Source of the DNA: Chionoecetes opilio
Taxonomy: Eukaryota; Arthropoda; Malacostraca; Decapoda; Majidae
Reading direction: 5' to 3'
Assembly: GCA_016584305.1 (NCBI GenBank)
Contig: JACEEZ010013968.1
Location: 21,689 to 85,688 of the forward strand
Length of the DNA: 64,000 nt
How positions within the stretch are numbered: position 1 is the first letter of the stretch; each line of letters begins with the position of its first letter. A program made the position numbers and the translations under genes. A model generated the notes under the pieces. It made no database searches. It was not told the DNA's origin and saw only the letters and a list, made by a program, of their open reading frames with translations. This document shows, one piece after another, positions 34,951-45,249 of the stretch.

Positions 34951-35430
34951 GACATCACAGCACGTGAGGGGTTAGAGTGAGACATCACAGCACATGAGGG
35001 GTTAGAGTGGGACATCACAGCACATGAGGGGTTAGAGAGGGACATCACAGCACGTGAGGGGTTTGGGAGGGACATCACAGCACGTGAGGGGTTAGAGTGG
35101 GACATAACAGCACGTGAGGGGTTAGAGAGGGACATCACAGCACGTGAGGGGTTAGAGAGGGACATAACAGCACGTGAGGGGTTAGAGAGGGACATAACAG
35201 CACGTGAGGGGTTAGAGAGGGACATAACAGCACGTGAGGGGTTAAAGAGGGACATCACAGCATGTGAGGGGTTAGAGAGGGACATCACAGCACGTGAGGG
35301 GTTAGAGTGGGACATAAAAGCACGTGAGGGGTTAGAGAGGGACATCACATCACATGAGGGGTTAGAGAGGGACATAACAGCACGTGAGGGGTTAGAGAGG
35401 GACATAACAGCACGTGAGGGGTTTGGGAGG
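34951..35430. repeat. 16 x 30-bp minisatellite with E-box core
   Basis: Sixteen units of exactly 30 bp (GACATCACAGCACGTGAGGG plus GTTAGAGAGG). Most units contain the palindrome CACGTG (an E-box); a few have CACATG or CATGTG. The minus frame stays open as a decapeptide (MSLSNPSRAV type), a by-product of the period. It lies between the DIRS left end and the ICR. Confidence 0.95.
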
Positions 35431-35639
35431 GCTCATGACGAAACTTCTTGTTCTTGTTTTAGGACTGCGATGATCCCTTGGGGAACACTATGAGCCCTTG
35501 ACGAAACTATTTCTTTAACTTGTACACTTTGTTTACATGCAGAAGACGCTCTTTGATCGTCGCCAACGCCACCTACATTCTTCCCAGCAATATGGGTAAC
35601 GTTCTGAGGTTCCAGTTAGGGTTAAATAAATATTATGCT

Positions 35640-35990
35640 TTCCTATCACATGTATATATAGTCATTGCCCTGGGGTATAGCAGGCAACCATACCCACATC
35701 TGTTTGTAAAACCAGGCTACACTCAGATCTGAAAAAACAGAAAACACACATCTGGGCAACGCCGTGGCCAATCCTGCCGAGGCCGGGTGGGTCCGCCAGC
35801 CGTCCCGGAGCTATCTAACCATCCCAATAAGCATCCCCGTGAGAAGGGGCTGAACATTGGTGGAAGGAAGGGTGGGAGGCCGAAGGCCGTGCACTAGCTC
35901 TGTCAGGGACCCAAAAATAGGCTTTTCATACTTCAGTCAAAGCCCGTCATTTTAGTCCCCTTAGAGCTAGTGCACTAACTACCTGCCACT
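35640..35990. repeat. DIRS internal complementary region
   Basis: In reverse complement, 35990-35890 reads right-end text (AGTGCACTAGCTCTAAGGGG) joined to left-end text (GAAGTATGAAAAGCCTA, GGGTCCCTGAC). This is the expected circular-junction template. 35672-35800 also matches 42060-42180 inverted (AAACCAGGCTACACTCAGAT, CAACGCCGTG), and 35640-35672 matches 34208-34252 inverted (AGTCATTGCCCTGG). Confidence 0.8.
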
Positions 35991-35999
35991 TGAGACGGG

Positions 36000-37160
36000 G
36001 CAAGAGCCCGACCCCCGCGGGGAGACAAAAGAAAGACAACTGCACAAGAACAACCGATACCACTAGTATAGCTCACCCGATCAAGCGGAGACGTCAATGG
36101 TGAGGCCAGGCGTTTCCCACCTAGCCTCCTCCGGACGGAGGGAGTCACAGGGCACCACAGGGAAGTCACGACGGAGTGGGCAGGTAACGAGCCACGAAGC
36201 ACAGGCGTACTTCCACTGTCCCCCCTTCCCGTACCCTCTCCAAGGATGGGTGAGGAGGAAGGCCAGAGATGCAGCCCCCCAGACGTCATGGGCGCGAGGG
36301 GCGTGACCCGGATCGCGCCGACTCGATGACGCCCCGGAGCCGGCCGGCAATCCCCTGGTGGTGAGGGGACGACCATGACAGGATCGCGGAACAGGAACTG
36401 CAGGTCACACGCCCAGGGCTCGGAAGCAGCGCAGTGTAACACCGGGCGCACACAACCGGCACAAGGGGTGTGCGGCGTCCCCCAGTCAGACCAAGCCGGA
36501 ACGACACCGGTTGGAGAACAGGTGGTCCTGCCGCTCGTTCTTACTCCCAGCACCTTGGGCGAAAGGAGAGGGAGACAGCGGAGCCGTCCCGCGGATAAGG
36601 TCGCCACTGGGGAAAACGTTCCCAGCGCCCTCAGCTGAGAACCCGAAACCCCGTATCCCCCCAGGCCACCAGGAACAAGGCCTTATGAAGGATGCGAGGG
36701 TCCGGCCAGCGTCGGACCGAAACTGATCGCCCTGCGGAAGCGGAGAACCTTCTCCAGGGACCATAAAGGGGCCTAGGACGACGGGGAGGGGTTTTTGGGT
36801 GGAACAATCCCCTCTTCAACAGGGTCACAGAACGCCGGTCCCATGACCAAACCCCAACCCGTATTTGAGGGTGTCAGCTAGGGCCGCCAGGTGAGTGGAG
36901 AGAGTAGGCGGAGGACCTCCCGGTCGTGGTCCAGGAAGGAGAGGAAATCCAGGACGCCCGATTCGAGACGTCGCGGAGGCCCTTGAGTTTGAGGAACGAC
37001 TGAAAGGCCTTCCGTGAGACTGAACTGTCTACGTATAGGACGGGCGAAGTGCCGCCCAACATTTCCTCCGCTACGCGTCCGAGACCGTCCGACGGAGGAG
37101 GTACGGAGAAACTCCAGCGTGTAGCATCAGGTGGAAAGAAGCCTGGCCGGAGCGCCTCCA
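36000..37160 (-). pseudogene. DIRS tyrosine recombinase, frameshifted
   Basis: This enzyme would cut and join the element's circular DNA at the target through a tyrosine nucleophile. On the minus strand an N-terminal SAM-like segment is visible (RKAFQSFLKLKGLRDVS, then LDFLSFLDHDRE in the next frame, 37015-36920). The catalytic domain follows, with HKALFLVAWGDTGFRVLS (36690-36631), where the first catalytic Arg of the ARVSEL-type motif is expected. The C-terminal AHDVWGAASLAFLLTH (36285-36235) corresponds to the family's HxxR box. The Arg of that box is Trp here, and several frameshifts separate the segments, so the enzyme is dead in this copy. It sits directly upstream of the ICR in the element's reading direction, the usual place in DIRS elements. 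Confidence 0.75.
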
Positions 37161-37259
37161 ACCAGCGATGGCCCCTAATAGGAACAGGGGAGGGACACCA
37201 GGCCCTTCAGTTTTCGGAGACCACGGTTTGCGCCGCAGAAAGAGAGCCACCATGGTCAC

Positions 37260-39370
37260 TGCCCCTGTAGGAACGCAGTTTGTTTGCCTAACCTCTTAGG
37301 GGACAACTGGTGCAGGAGGCGTAAAACAGGTAAACTGGCCGCCACCTGTTCCAGTCTCCGTGAGGGCCGTCCGGGCCCTCCCGCAGTCTGTCCGGTTCCC
37401 CTCTCGTCAAAAGGCCTGTAGTTTGGCAGAGAGGCGGGACGCGAAGAGTCCACCTCCGGAGTGCCCCACCGCCGACAGAGAGCTGCAAAGCGCTCCGGGC
37501 GAAGCTGCCACTCCACCGACGAGCCCCTGCAGCGAGACCAGGGCGTCGGCCCACACATTCTCCACTCCACGAGCAGGACCTGGCAGACAGATGAGGTGGA
37601 AATGGGCCGCCAGGCCGAAGATCTGCTCGAAAGGGACAACAGAAGGGGATTTGGATGTCCCTTGGCGGGCGAGACAGTGGACCGCGACCATGTTGTCCCA
37701 TCCTCGAAGCAGAAGAGCCGTCCTTCTGGGATCGGGTTTCGATCGGAGGAAGAGAAGAGGAACCAGCAGCTCCTTGACGTTGATGTGGAGTCTGCGCTCC
37801 CACCCCGGACCACCCGCCGAAACCCTGCCGGCCGTCGGAGGATTGGTGCCCCAACCCTGACGTCCGACTCAAATCCGACTCACGAAGACCGTATGGGGCG
37901 GAGGCAGCCACCCGGTCCACGCGGAGAAACCGCCCTCCACCAACCACTTGTCCTATGTGTGAGGGCCAGGGAGGGACTGCCGTGCAAGTCGCGGGGTCGG
38001 CACGCGGAACGGCTGTGTTCACGCACCCGTACAAGGCACGGACGACGCGGCGGCCTAGGGGATTGACCTCTGCGGCGAAGTGTGAGCGAACCGAGAAGGA
38101 CTCCCCAATGCCTCCTTGACAAAAAACGGGACACCCGAGGCCCGGAAGAGGCGTTGAACTTGGCCGCATTTTCCCCCGAGAATGCGGACCGCAGCCGAGG
38201 AGTCCCATTGCATGCCCAGCCAAGTAATGCGGGGGGAGGGGGTAAGGACGGACCTTTCCCTTGTTGCTAGGAACCCCCTCTCCCCCGCCCCCGCCAAAAG
38301 CTCGGGTCCAGCAATGCGAACCGCTTCCCTTCCCCTCCTCCTGAGACGGGGCGACAACCAGCCAATCGTCCAAATATATGAGGCAATTCACTCCTGCAGA
38401 TACCATCCGCTAGGCCACCACCTTGGTGAAGCGCGTAAAAACCCTCGGACGATGGGGAGGCCTGAAGGGTAGTCTGGTGAACTGCCACGTGTACCCCGTC
38501 CCCGTCCCACCTGAAGGCCAGGAAGCGCGGAAACCGAGGATGAATGGGGACAGGCCAGTAGGTGTCCTTGAGATCGAGGGACGCCATCCAGTCCCCTTGC
38601 CTCAGTCCCGAAGGCGGACCTGGGCCAAGGTCACATAACGGAACGCGGTGGTTGCGCACAAATCCGTTTAGTCGGCCTGAGGTTCCAAGATAAGCCGACC
38701 CCCTTCGAAAGTCCTTCTGGTACGATGATAAAGCGGGAAAGAAAGCCTTTCCCGCGCCTTCTCCACTACCCCGGAGGAGTGCAATGTCCCGACACGTGGG
38801 CGGCGGGCACTGTGGAGAGACCGGCTGCTCCAGAAGGAGGTCGCCGCGGGCGGTAGGGGCAAAGCCCGAGGTCCAAGAAATACAGTTTCGGACCACCCTG
38901 GCGGCCCAACCTCTCTGCGGCCAGGCTGCCCGAAACCCTGACAGAGTCCGTGGGAAGGAGGCTCGAAGCGAAAGCGACCCTTGGAGGAAGGCGTGTGGAC
39001 AGTAGCGGGCCCCAGCGAAAGCCCCGAGACCCAGAAGCCCCTGAACCCGGAAGGCCCACCCCGACTGGGACGACGAGGATCCGGGGGCTCCAATCCAAAC
39101 GGGGGTGGAGCACTCCTGGACTGCCCTTTTCCCGACGAAAGAAGCCCCGACGAACACTGCTGGATCCCCTCCCGTAACCCCCCCGACCGAGACGTCCTGG
39201 GGGCCGAGTAGACACCAGAGTGACGGTGGGGGGGGGGGGGAAATTGAGGCGAGACAACTGCTGCAAGGAAGGGCTCCGACCAGACCTCCGAATCGAATGG
39301 ACAATCCGGAGAATCTCTGCTGTCGAGTCACTACCGCAGGCTCCGAAAGGCCCTCGCGCCGAAGAGCCAA
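37260..39370 (-). pseudogene. DIRS reverse transcriptase - RNase H, frameshifted
   Basis: The RT begins in the 39370-38267 frame. Its palm phrase SLDLKDTYWPVPIHP and the following FPRFLAFRW (about 38600-38500) are typical of DIRS RTs. The catalytic YLDD box (CLIYLDDWLVV) is intact at 38376-38365 in the next frame. RNase H and tether text follow in several frames between 38250 and 37400, including LFASRLSAKLQAF (the family's DLFASR phrase) near 37450-37407. At least three frame changes break the protein. RT copies the element RNA and RNase H removes the template. The domain order RT, RNase H, recombinase fits DIRS rather than Ty3/gypsy, and no DDE integrase is seen. Confidence 0.85.
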
Positions 39371-39379
39371 GCGGGCAGT

Positions 39380-41000
39380 GACGCCCTGTCAATGGAGCAG
39401 GGCCGGACCGTCGGGAGGGGGGAGGCGCCGACGGCATCACAGGTGGTCGAACAAAGCCCGACATACATCCGACCGGGAGGCCGGGGAGAGGGAAGTGTGG
39501 ATCCACGGCGAGGGAGGAGAGCAGTCCGCCAGCTGAATGAGAAGGCAACAGAAGAGGTCAACAGGAGGGCGTGTGCCTGGGGGGAGGGGGGGGGGGCTCC
39601 CTGAAAGTCCCGGCGAAAAAGCTCCTCCTCACGCGGTGCGCCCGCACGGGAGGTCCCCTTGCAGAAAGCCGGACACCCGGAGAAATCAGCCATCACAACG
39701 TGGAAAGCCACCAGAGGCCGGGAGACCCGGGATCGGGGCCCAGGACGGAGAAGGACCCCGGTTCACACTGGTGGTACCCGCTCTCCACACTCGGCTGTCC
39801 AGGCGGCCTTCATCAGAGGCAACCGTTTCTGCCCCGAGAGAGCCACCTGGCATCCTGCTTTTCCCCCACCGCACGGGCAGCCATCCCTGAACAACTATGC
39901 TCAGCCAGTAGGAGGGCCAGAGCATCCAAGCGGCCGCCGAAGAAACTGCAGGCTGCTTCGGAGGGAGCGTCCGCGAGAGAAAGGAATCCGGACGGTAAGA
40001 GGTAATGACTCCTGTCCCCCGTCCTCCTGAGGCGGACGCACCTCCAGTCCTGACTGAGGCCCCACGAGCCGTCCTCCAAACGACCGATGGCAACAGCCGG
40101 CCCGTCAACCGGCTCCACAAAGCAATCGACGGCGGCGATCGTGCCCGGTAGACAGGACGGAGGAAGAAGGAGGAGTCCCAAGGCATCCTCCCGCAGCGGG
40201 ACGTAGGGGAAGTGCACCTAGAAGCCCTCGGAAGAAGGCGAGGAAGGGCCCGGCGGATGGAATCCGGGGGGCGGAGTCCCCCGAACCGTCGTTCTTGGGC
40301 ACGGGTAGGGCAGGCATCCTCTTTCCCCGTCCGGAGCACACAGGGTAGTCATCCTCGACTACCAGACTCAGAAGGAGGCACCGGTGAGAGGGAGCAGGCG
40401 GATGGGGAGTCCTGCGACGCATCGGCGTCGGAACGGTACCCAGAAGTTAAGTGGACCCTCCATTCTTGCCATGAAGGAGTTCACTGCATTCATCCAAGCG
40501 ACAACCCCGGAGGCACAGGAGGTGGGGTGGGGAAAGCCCCAGGAGACCCTACCAGCCGTAGGAAGCCACAGACCCACCCGGCAGTCCTCGAACCTGGGAG
40601 TTATCGGTCATGGTGAGTGGACTGAGGAGACCGCCAGATTCTTGCTCCACCGTCAGCACGATCGACGCCCGAGCTCATGGAAGCAGGAAGGCAGGGGGTC
40701 GAGAGGTCTGAGATGAGGAGGAGATGACGACTTGCGAGGCCCAGCCGAGAACCAAGAGACCGGTCACGCCCAGGACAGACGGAAGTGGCTGCGTTGGCGA
40801 GACTTCAAAGCTTTCGACCACCACTCCTTGGGGTCAGCATGGCCTCGCCGGTAGGCAGGGCACACCCCCCTCCGGGAGTGAATCGCAGCCATCCACAGCA
40901 TACCGGGGAATCGGCGGGGAACAAGGGTCAGACAGAAGCACGGCGTTGCGAGGAGCCGAGCTTGTGCCTCGGGACCTAAAAGACACCGATTCAGCCCTGG
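39380..41000 (-). pseudogene. Probable DIRS gag-like 5' coding region
   Basis: Long minus-strand frames rich in Arg, Ser, Pro and Gly (40339-39686, 40217-39813, 40422-40105) lie upstream of the RT in the element's direction, where DIRS elements carry their first ORF. I recognise no zinc knuckle or conserved block, so the call rests on position and matching high GC only. The continuous open frames on both strands are partly an effect of GC richness. Confidence 0.4.
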
Positions 41001-41159
41001 GCCTCACTTGAGATCCGCCTGGAAAATAAGGGTAAACAGTGAGAGGGAAGGGACGAGAACGCAACACGAAACGCCCCCAAACCCCACCTGCATCGCCACA
41101 CGCACTGCCCCGACCCCCCAGTAAAGTGGATGGTCGGGGGAGGGGGGGGTTGACATGCA

Positions 41160-41700
41160 GCCAGACCGCTCAACTCCCCTCCCGGCCCATGGGAGGGTCC
41201 CTGGCGGGGTGCGGGGTGGGTTGGGCACCGCAAAGCGACGTAAACCATCCGCCCATCCGCGCGCACCTGGCAGGCCAGGGAAATACCACCACACCGACGT
41301 CCCCTGGGAGGTTCCGGGCGTGGCTTGGGTGACGACAGTACCATTCCTCCCATTCTCAGCCTCACATGTGGCAGACCAGGAACCCACAAACCCCCCGCCC
41401 GCCCTTGGAAGGTCCGGGCGGGGGTGGCGTTGGCTGGGTGAACGACGTAACCATCCGCCCAACTCAGCTCACATGTGGCAGACCAGGAACCCCAAACCCC
41501 CGCACCAGCCCTCTGTTAGGGTCCGGGCGGGGAGTGGTGGGCGGGGTGGCTGGGTGAACTACGTAACCATCCGCACCATCTCAGCTCACACGTGGCAGAC
41601 CAGGAACCACCAACCCCCGCACCAGCCCTTGGGAGAGTCCGGGGGGGGGGGGGAGGGCGGGGGTGGGGCGTGGCTGGGTGAATGACGAACCGTACAGGTG
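41160..41700 (-). repeat. Tandem repeats of about 110 bp near the DIRS 5' end
   Basis: Four imperfect units carry GACGTAACCATCCGCC, CTCACATGTGGCAGACCAGG, AACCCCC and GGGTCCGGGCGGGG, spaced 107-117 bp. They lie between the coding region and the right terminal repeat, where a promoter or untranslated leader would be. The CACATGTG/CACACGTG word is E-box-like. Confidence 0.8.
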
Positions 41701-42009
41701 TCAGCCCAGGGACGCCTGTCGGGGAAATAATGCCCAGGGGAGAAAGGGTGAAAGCCGCGCCCCCTGGGCGTAGCGTAACACCAAAGCCCAGACACCAGCC
41801 GAATACATATTTTTGAAAGACACAGCTGGGCCCAAAACCAGGGATGAAAATAATCTACACTCATGCCCGTGAACCCTACAGAGGATTACGAGCATGAATG
41901 GGTAAAAACTCACACACAGCCCACGTAACCCGAAAAACAGCAGTGCTCACATATGGCCTGAAGAGAGCACACGTGTTACAGGACGTCAGCAGGTGTTGAC
42001 TCGATGCCA

Positions 42010-42240
42010 GGCAAAAGACGAAATGAATAGCTCCGCCCCGGCTGGGCGGACCACCGGCCTCGGCAGGACTGGCACGGCGTTGGCCAGACGTGTGTTTCTT
42101 TTCGTTTCAGGAATCTGAGTGTAGCCTGGTTTTACCAAACCAATGTGGGTATGGGTTGCTTTATACCCAGGGTTTGTCCTTGGTGGCGATCTTTTCCTAT
42201 CCTTATATTAGTGCACTACTCTAAGGGGACCTAAAAATAT
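42010..42240. repeat. DIRS right inverted terminal repeat and adjoining region
   Basis: The outer 42180-42240 (TTTTCCTATCCTTATATTAG, TGCACTACTCTAAGGGGACC) is the inverse of the left end. 42060-42180 is inverted at 35672-35800. This is the 5' end relative to the minus-strand genes. Confidence 0.78.
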
Positions 42241-43144
42241 ATTATAATGGTATGGGTCTAATTAAGGTATTTAAGTAAATTAATAGTACGGGGTAGTATA
42301 CCTTAATATCCCAGTGGTTAATAAGCATTGCACTTAATAATCTGACCTTATTTGAAGCGGGTCATTGCTATTATTCGGCAGTAGATTCTAGGCCCATAGG
42401 GAATATAGCGTTGCTTAGGACCAGGTAAGCGTGGCTCGCCGCCCACCTTGGAGAATCGTACAGCAGACCCCGCCTTAATAACTCTATATAGTGCTTGTCT
42501 ATAAGATTTTGTCATAGTTTAACTGTAACTAAAGGTGTAAACCATTAGACAGCGTTAAATACAACCAAAAGATAACAATCCGCCGCGTCCAAGTTACTGG
42601 TGTGATAACCATTGCGTCTCGACAACTACCGTCTCAGCCCACCGCCTCTGTCATACCGGGCGGCCTGATCACGGGCGACCCATCGGTTTCACAAGACCAT
42701 TGCAATATTGATCCAAAACCTCCCGCCGTAATTCAACCCACTATCCACCGATAAGTATCCTAGTTAGTTAATTAGCTGGGATTATGTGTCGGGAGATAGA
42801 CAGGGTTTGATTGTTAGGTAAGAGAACCCTCAGATTAAATATGTTTGTGGGCATAATTTCTACATATAAAAAATATTTCCCTCTTTTTACCACAATAAAT
42901 AATAAGCTGGACCAGATCCAATGCACGTAGACTACAACATTCAACTTTTTGTTTTCTCCAAAATAAATAATATTGAAAAAAACAAAATAAATACATTACC
43001 CTGACTCAAAAGACTGAGCTCGAGAACTCTACCTACGTAGCTACCCGTAGCCACATCCTTAAAAGAAAAGGGGAAATCCCGTTCCTCCTCTATTCTTTTT
43101 TGCCCTGTGAAGGCCCCGGGTTTACACTTCACGTTTTTTTATGG
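42241..43144. other. Unassigned; holds the partner (42690-42875) of the 11985-12165 repeat
   Basis: The only recognisable item is the dispersed repeat with CCACCGATAAGTATCCT. The rest shows no open frame or terminal repeat that I can place. Confidence 0.45.
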
Positions 43145-43380
43145 ACGTAGTCTACGTGCGTCTTGTCATCAGTGACTCACAGTACGTCACAGTGACGTCC
43201 CCTTCCTGCCTGTGTAGTGTGAAACAGTGGACTATCTACGTTGCGTACCTTGTCATCAGTGGACCCCACAAGTACTTCACAGTGGGCGTCCACTTTCCTG
43301 CCTGTGTAGTCCTTTCGTGCGTCTTGTCCATCAGTGACTCACAGTCGTCACAGTGACCCTCCTTTCCTGCCTGTGTATGG
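43145..43380 (+). repeat. Three tandem units of about 80 bp
   Basis: Each unit has CTACGTGCGTCTTGTCATCA or a variant, GTGACTCACAG, CGTCACAGTGACGTCC and TTCCTGCCTGTGTAG. A single similar fragment lies at 31838-31880. The GTGACGTCC/CGTCA words resemble CRE-type sites but nothing links them to a gene. Confidence 0.8.
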
Positions 43381-43497
43381 GGAAATACAGGCTCCCCGCG
43401 CACCCACATTGCTGGGGCAGTGATGACGGGCACTGCCTTGAACGCGCGTCCCCCCCTACTTATTCGGAGCTTCCATTGGGACCCTAACCCTAATAGT

Positions 43498-43827
43498 TGT
43501 TATGATATCGTAAACTCATCCGTTTTCTGTAGTTATAGTATTGGAAACCCCCATAAAGGGGATCAAAGTCGATCGCTGCCTCAGCTGTGTTGTGTGTAAC
43601 CTACTTGGATATCAGAGAACCCATTTTATATAACAAACCACGTACGGCCCACGTACTCCTTACGAAATAAAAAGGGTTATAAGGTTTGTGGCCTTTCCCA
43701 TTCTCCCCAACACTTCACCGAGCATCTGGCGAAGAGTATGGGATTACATAACACAACCATATTATGTACTGCGCAGACACTCAACTCTGGTAAAGGTTAC
43801 AGGTACGTCATCAAGACGAGAACAACA
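43498..43827 (+). repeat. Ty3/gypsy 5' LTR
   Basis: Starts TGTTATGATATCG and ends AACAACA just before TGGCGACGAG. It aligns throughout with 51359-51695. The TATA-like word is CATAAAG here (changed from TATAAAG), and an AATAAA polyadenylation word lies near 43666. This copy has more homopolymer-type changes than the 3' LTR. Confidence 0.88.
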
Positions 43828-43845
43828 TGGCGACGAGATACGGCA
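43828..43845 (+). promoter_or_regulatory. Primer-binding site, probable
   Basis: TGGCGACGAGATACGG begins directly after the 5' LTR CA end. A TGG start is standard for tRNA-primed LTR elements. I cannot name the tRNA from the sequence alone. Confidence 0.55.
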
Positions 43846-43879
43846 CGCAACCCGAGCAGGTGCAGCACGGCAGTACAGA

Positions 43880-44080
43880 GCCTTTGGACTGTACAAACCC
43901 TCAGCATTTCGGTGGGTGAGGAATGAGGAACATCGTCAGTGGACACCAGTGGAAGAGTGGGTGAAAGGGTTTGAGTTTTACCTTGCAGCCACCGGTGTCA
44001 AAACCCCGACCGAAGGTGCTTATTGCTTCATGTGGCGGACCGGGGTCAAAGATTTTTTCTACGTTGCCTCCCCCCCTTGA
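43880..44080 (+). pseudogene. Ty3/gypsy gag N-terminus, fragment
   Basis: The frame that starts within the 5' LTR at 43688 continues to 44080. From about 43890 it reads PSAFRWVRNEEHRQWTPVEE and FEFYLAATGV, the tryptophan-spaced pattern W-x-x-W...FExYLxAT of retrotransposon gag proteins. It is closed by a stop at 44078. The following kilobase (44080-45250) should hold the rest of gag and the protease but is too decayed to read. Gag would form the particle that carries the RNA. Confidence 0.6.
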
Positions 44081-45249
44081 CAAAAAAACCGGGGTGCGAC
44101 AGCCCTAGATCTATTTTGCCCCTCAAACAATAAAAGGTATGAGCGTGTTTTTTTTAGAAAATCAAGGAACCACAGGAAAAACAGTACTTTTGTTACAGAC
44201 TAAAAAGATTATCATGACCTGTGAGTTTAAAGATGCTAATGTGCCATTTTAGATAAAATGAAGAAAAATGTTCTGCACAGTTAAAACGAAAGTACCCCAA
44301 AGAAAAGATTGACTCTGGATAAACTTTTAAAAACAGCTAGGGGCTATGGAACAGCAGACAAAAGGAAAATGTCTTGAAGGGTCTTTTAAATGAAAGTAAA
44401 ATGACCCGGCGGGCAAGCCAAGTCACACATAAATCTTTAGGCCCAGAGAAAATCAAAGAAAGCCTTTTTCCGAAGCTGAGATAAACCAGTAAAAATTTCA
44501 CCAGTTGGTAAAAAAATCATGCCTTTTGGGGAGCTTCGAAAATTCCCGTAACACCAAAAGTGTAAGTTTGGGGAAATACCGGGGCTTTAAAGCTACTGTA
44601 AAAACTAAAAAACATGTTACACTGCCACAGAATGGTCGGCCGACACCTCACCAGCCCCCCTCAGAATATGTACCTAAAGGCCATGAAGTCCACGGGATTT
44701 TTCTTTCAGAGTAAATTCGGGGGAAGAAATAAAAGAATTTTTGTTTATGGAAATAAATTTTTTAAAACCATTGAAATGCAGTTAGATACGTGCAGTGTAA
44801 CCTTTTGTTTGAGAGGTGGCTAGATCATTCCCAAATTTTAATGATTAATGATGCACAAAGTTTGAGGGGATATAATAAAAAAAGCATAATTTAAGGGGCA
44901 GCAAAAGTAGTAAAGGTATAAAACCATGATAAAAAAAAAAAAAATGTATGCCCTTACCTTTTTTCAAGGCCCAAGGCGTCTCTTTTTGGGGTTTTAGATT
45001 TGGCTAAATCCCATGCCTTGAATTTGGCAAGCATATTCAAGGAAAAACATAAGAAAAAAGGGGGTTTAGTAAGTTAGTAGCACATATGAAAAATATTTAA
45101 TGAGGGTTAGGCCAAATTTAAAAGGGAGGACTGCCACTTTGTTCCTCAACCGGATCCAACCCCCAAAAATTTTCCCCTAAACAATCTTTTGCCTTAAACC
45201 CCCAGGTAGAAAAAAGAATTCAGAGACTTTAGACAAAAATACATTTGGA

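Larger units (their letters stand above)
34118..42240 (-). mobile_element. DIRS-type tyrosine-recombinase retroelement
   Basis: DIRS elements copy themselves by reverse transcription and integrate as circles with a tyrosine recombinase. They have inverted terminal repeats and an internal complementary region (ICR) instead of LTRs. Here the right (5') and left (3') ends are inverted repeats (TAGTGCACTA...AAGGATAGG at 34174-34198 and 42200-42222). A segment at about 35885-35990 is the reverse complement of the right end joined to the left end, exactly as an ICR should be. The minus strand encodes gag-like text, RT, RNase H and recombinase in the family order, with frameshifts and a GC content well above the surroundings. 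The 34260-35640 interval, including a 480-bp minisatellite, lies between ICR and left end and is longer than I would expect. Confidence 0.85.

Noticed and set aside
34908..35405. 165-codon repetitive Ser/Asn/Pro protein on minus strand
   Set aside because: Same reason: a 30-bp array inside a retroelement.
36097..41685. Many long plus-strand frames across the DIRS element
   Set aside because: High GC lowers stop frequency; RT and recombinase motifs are only on the minus strand.
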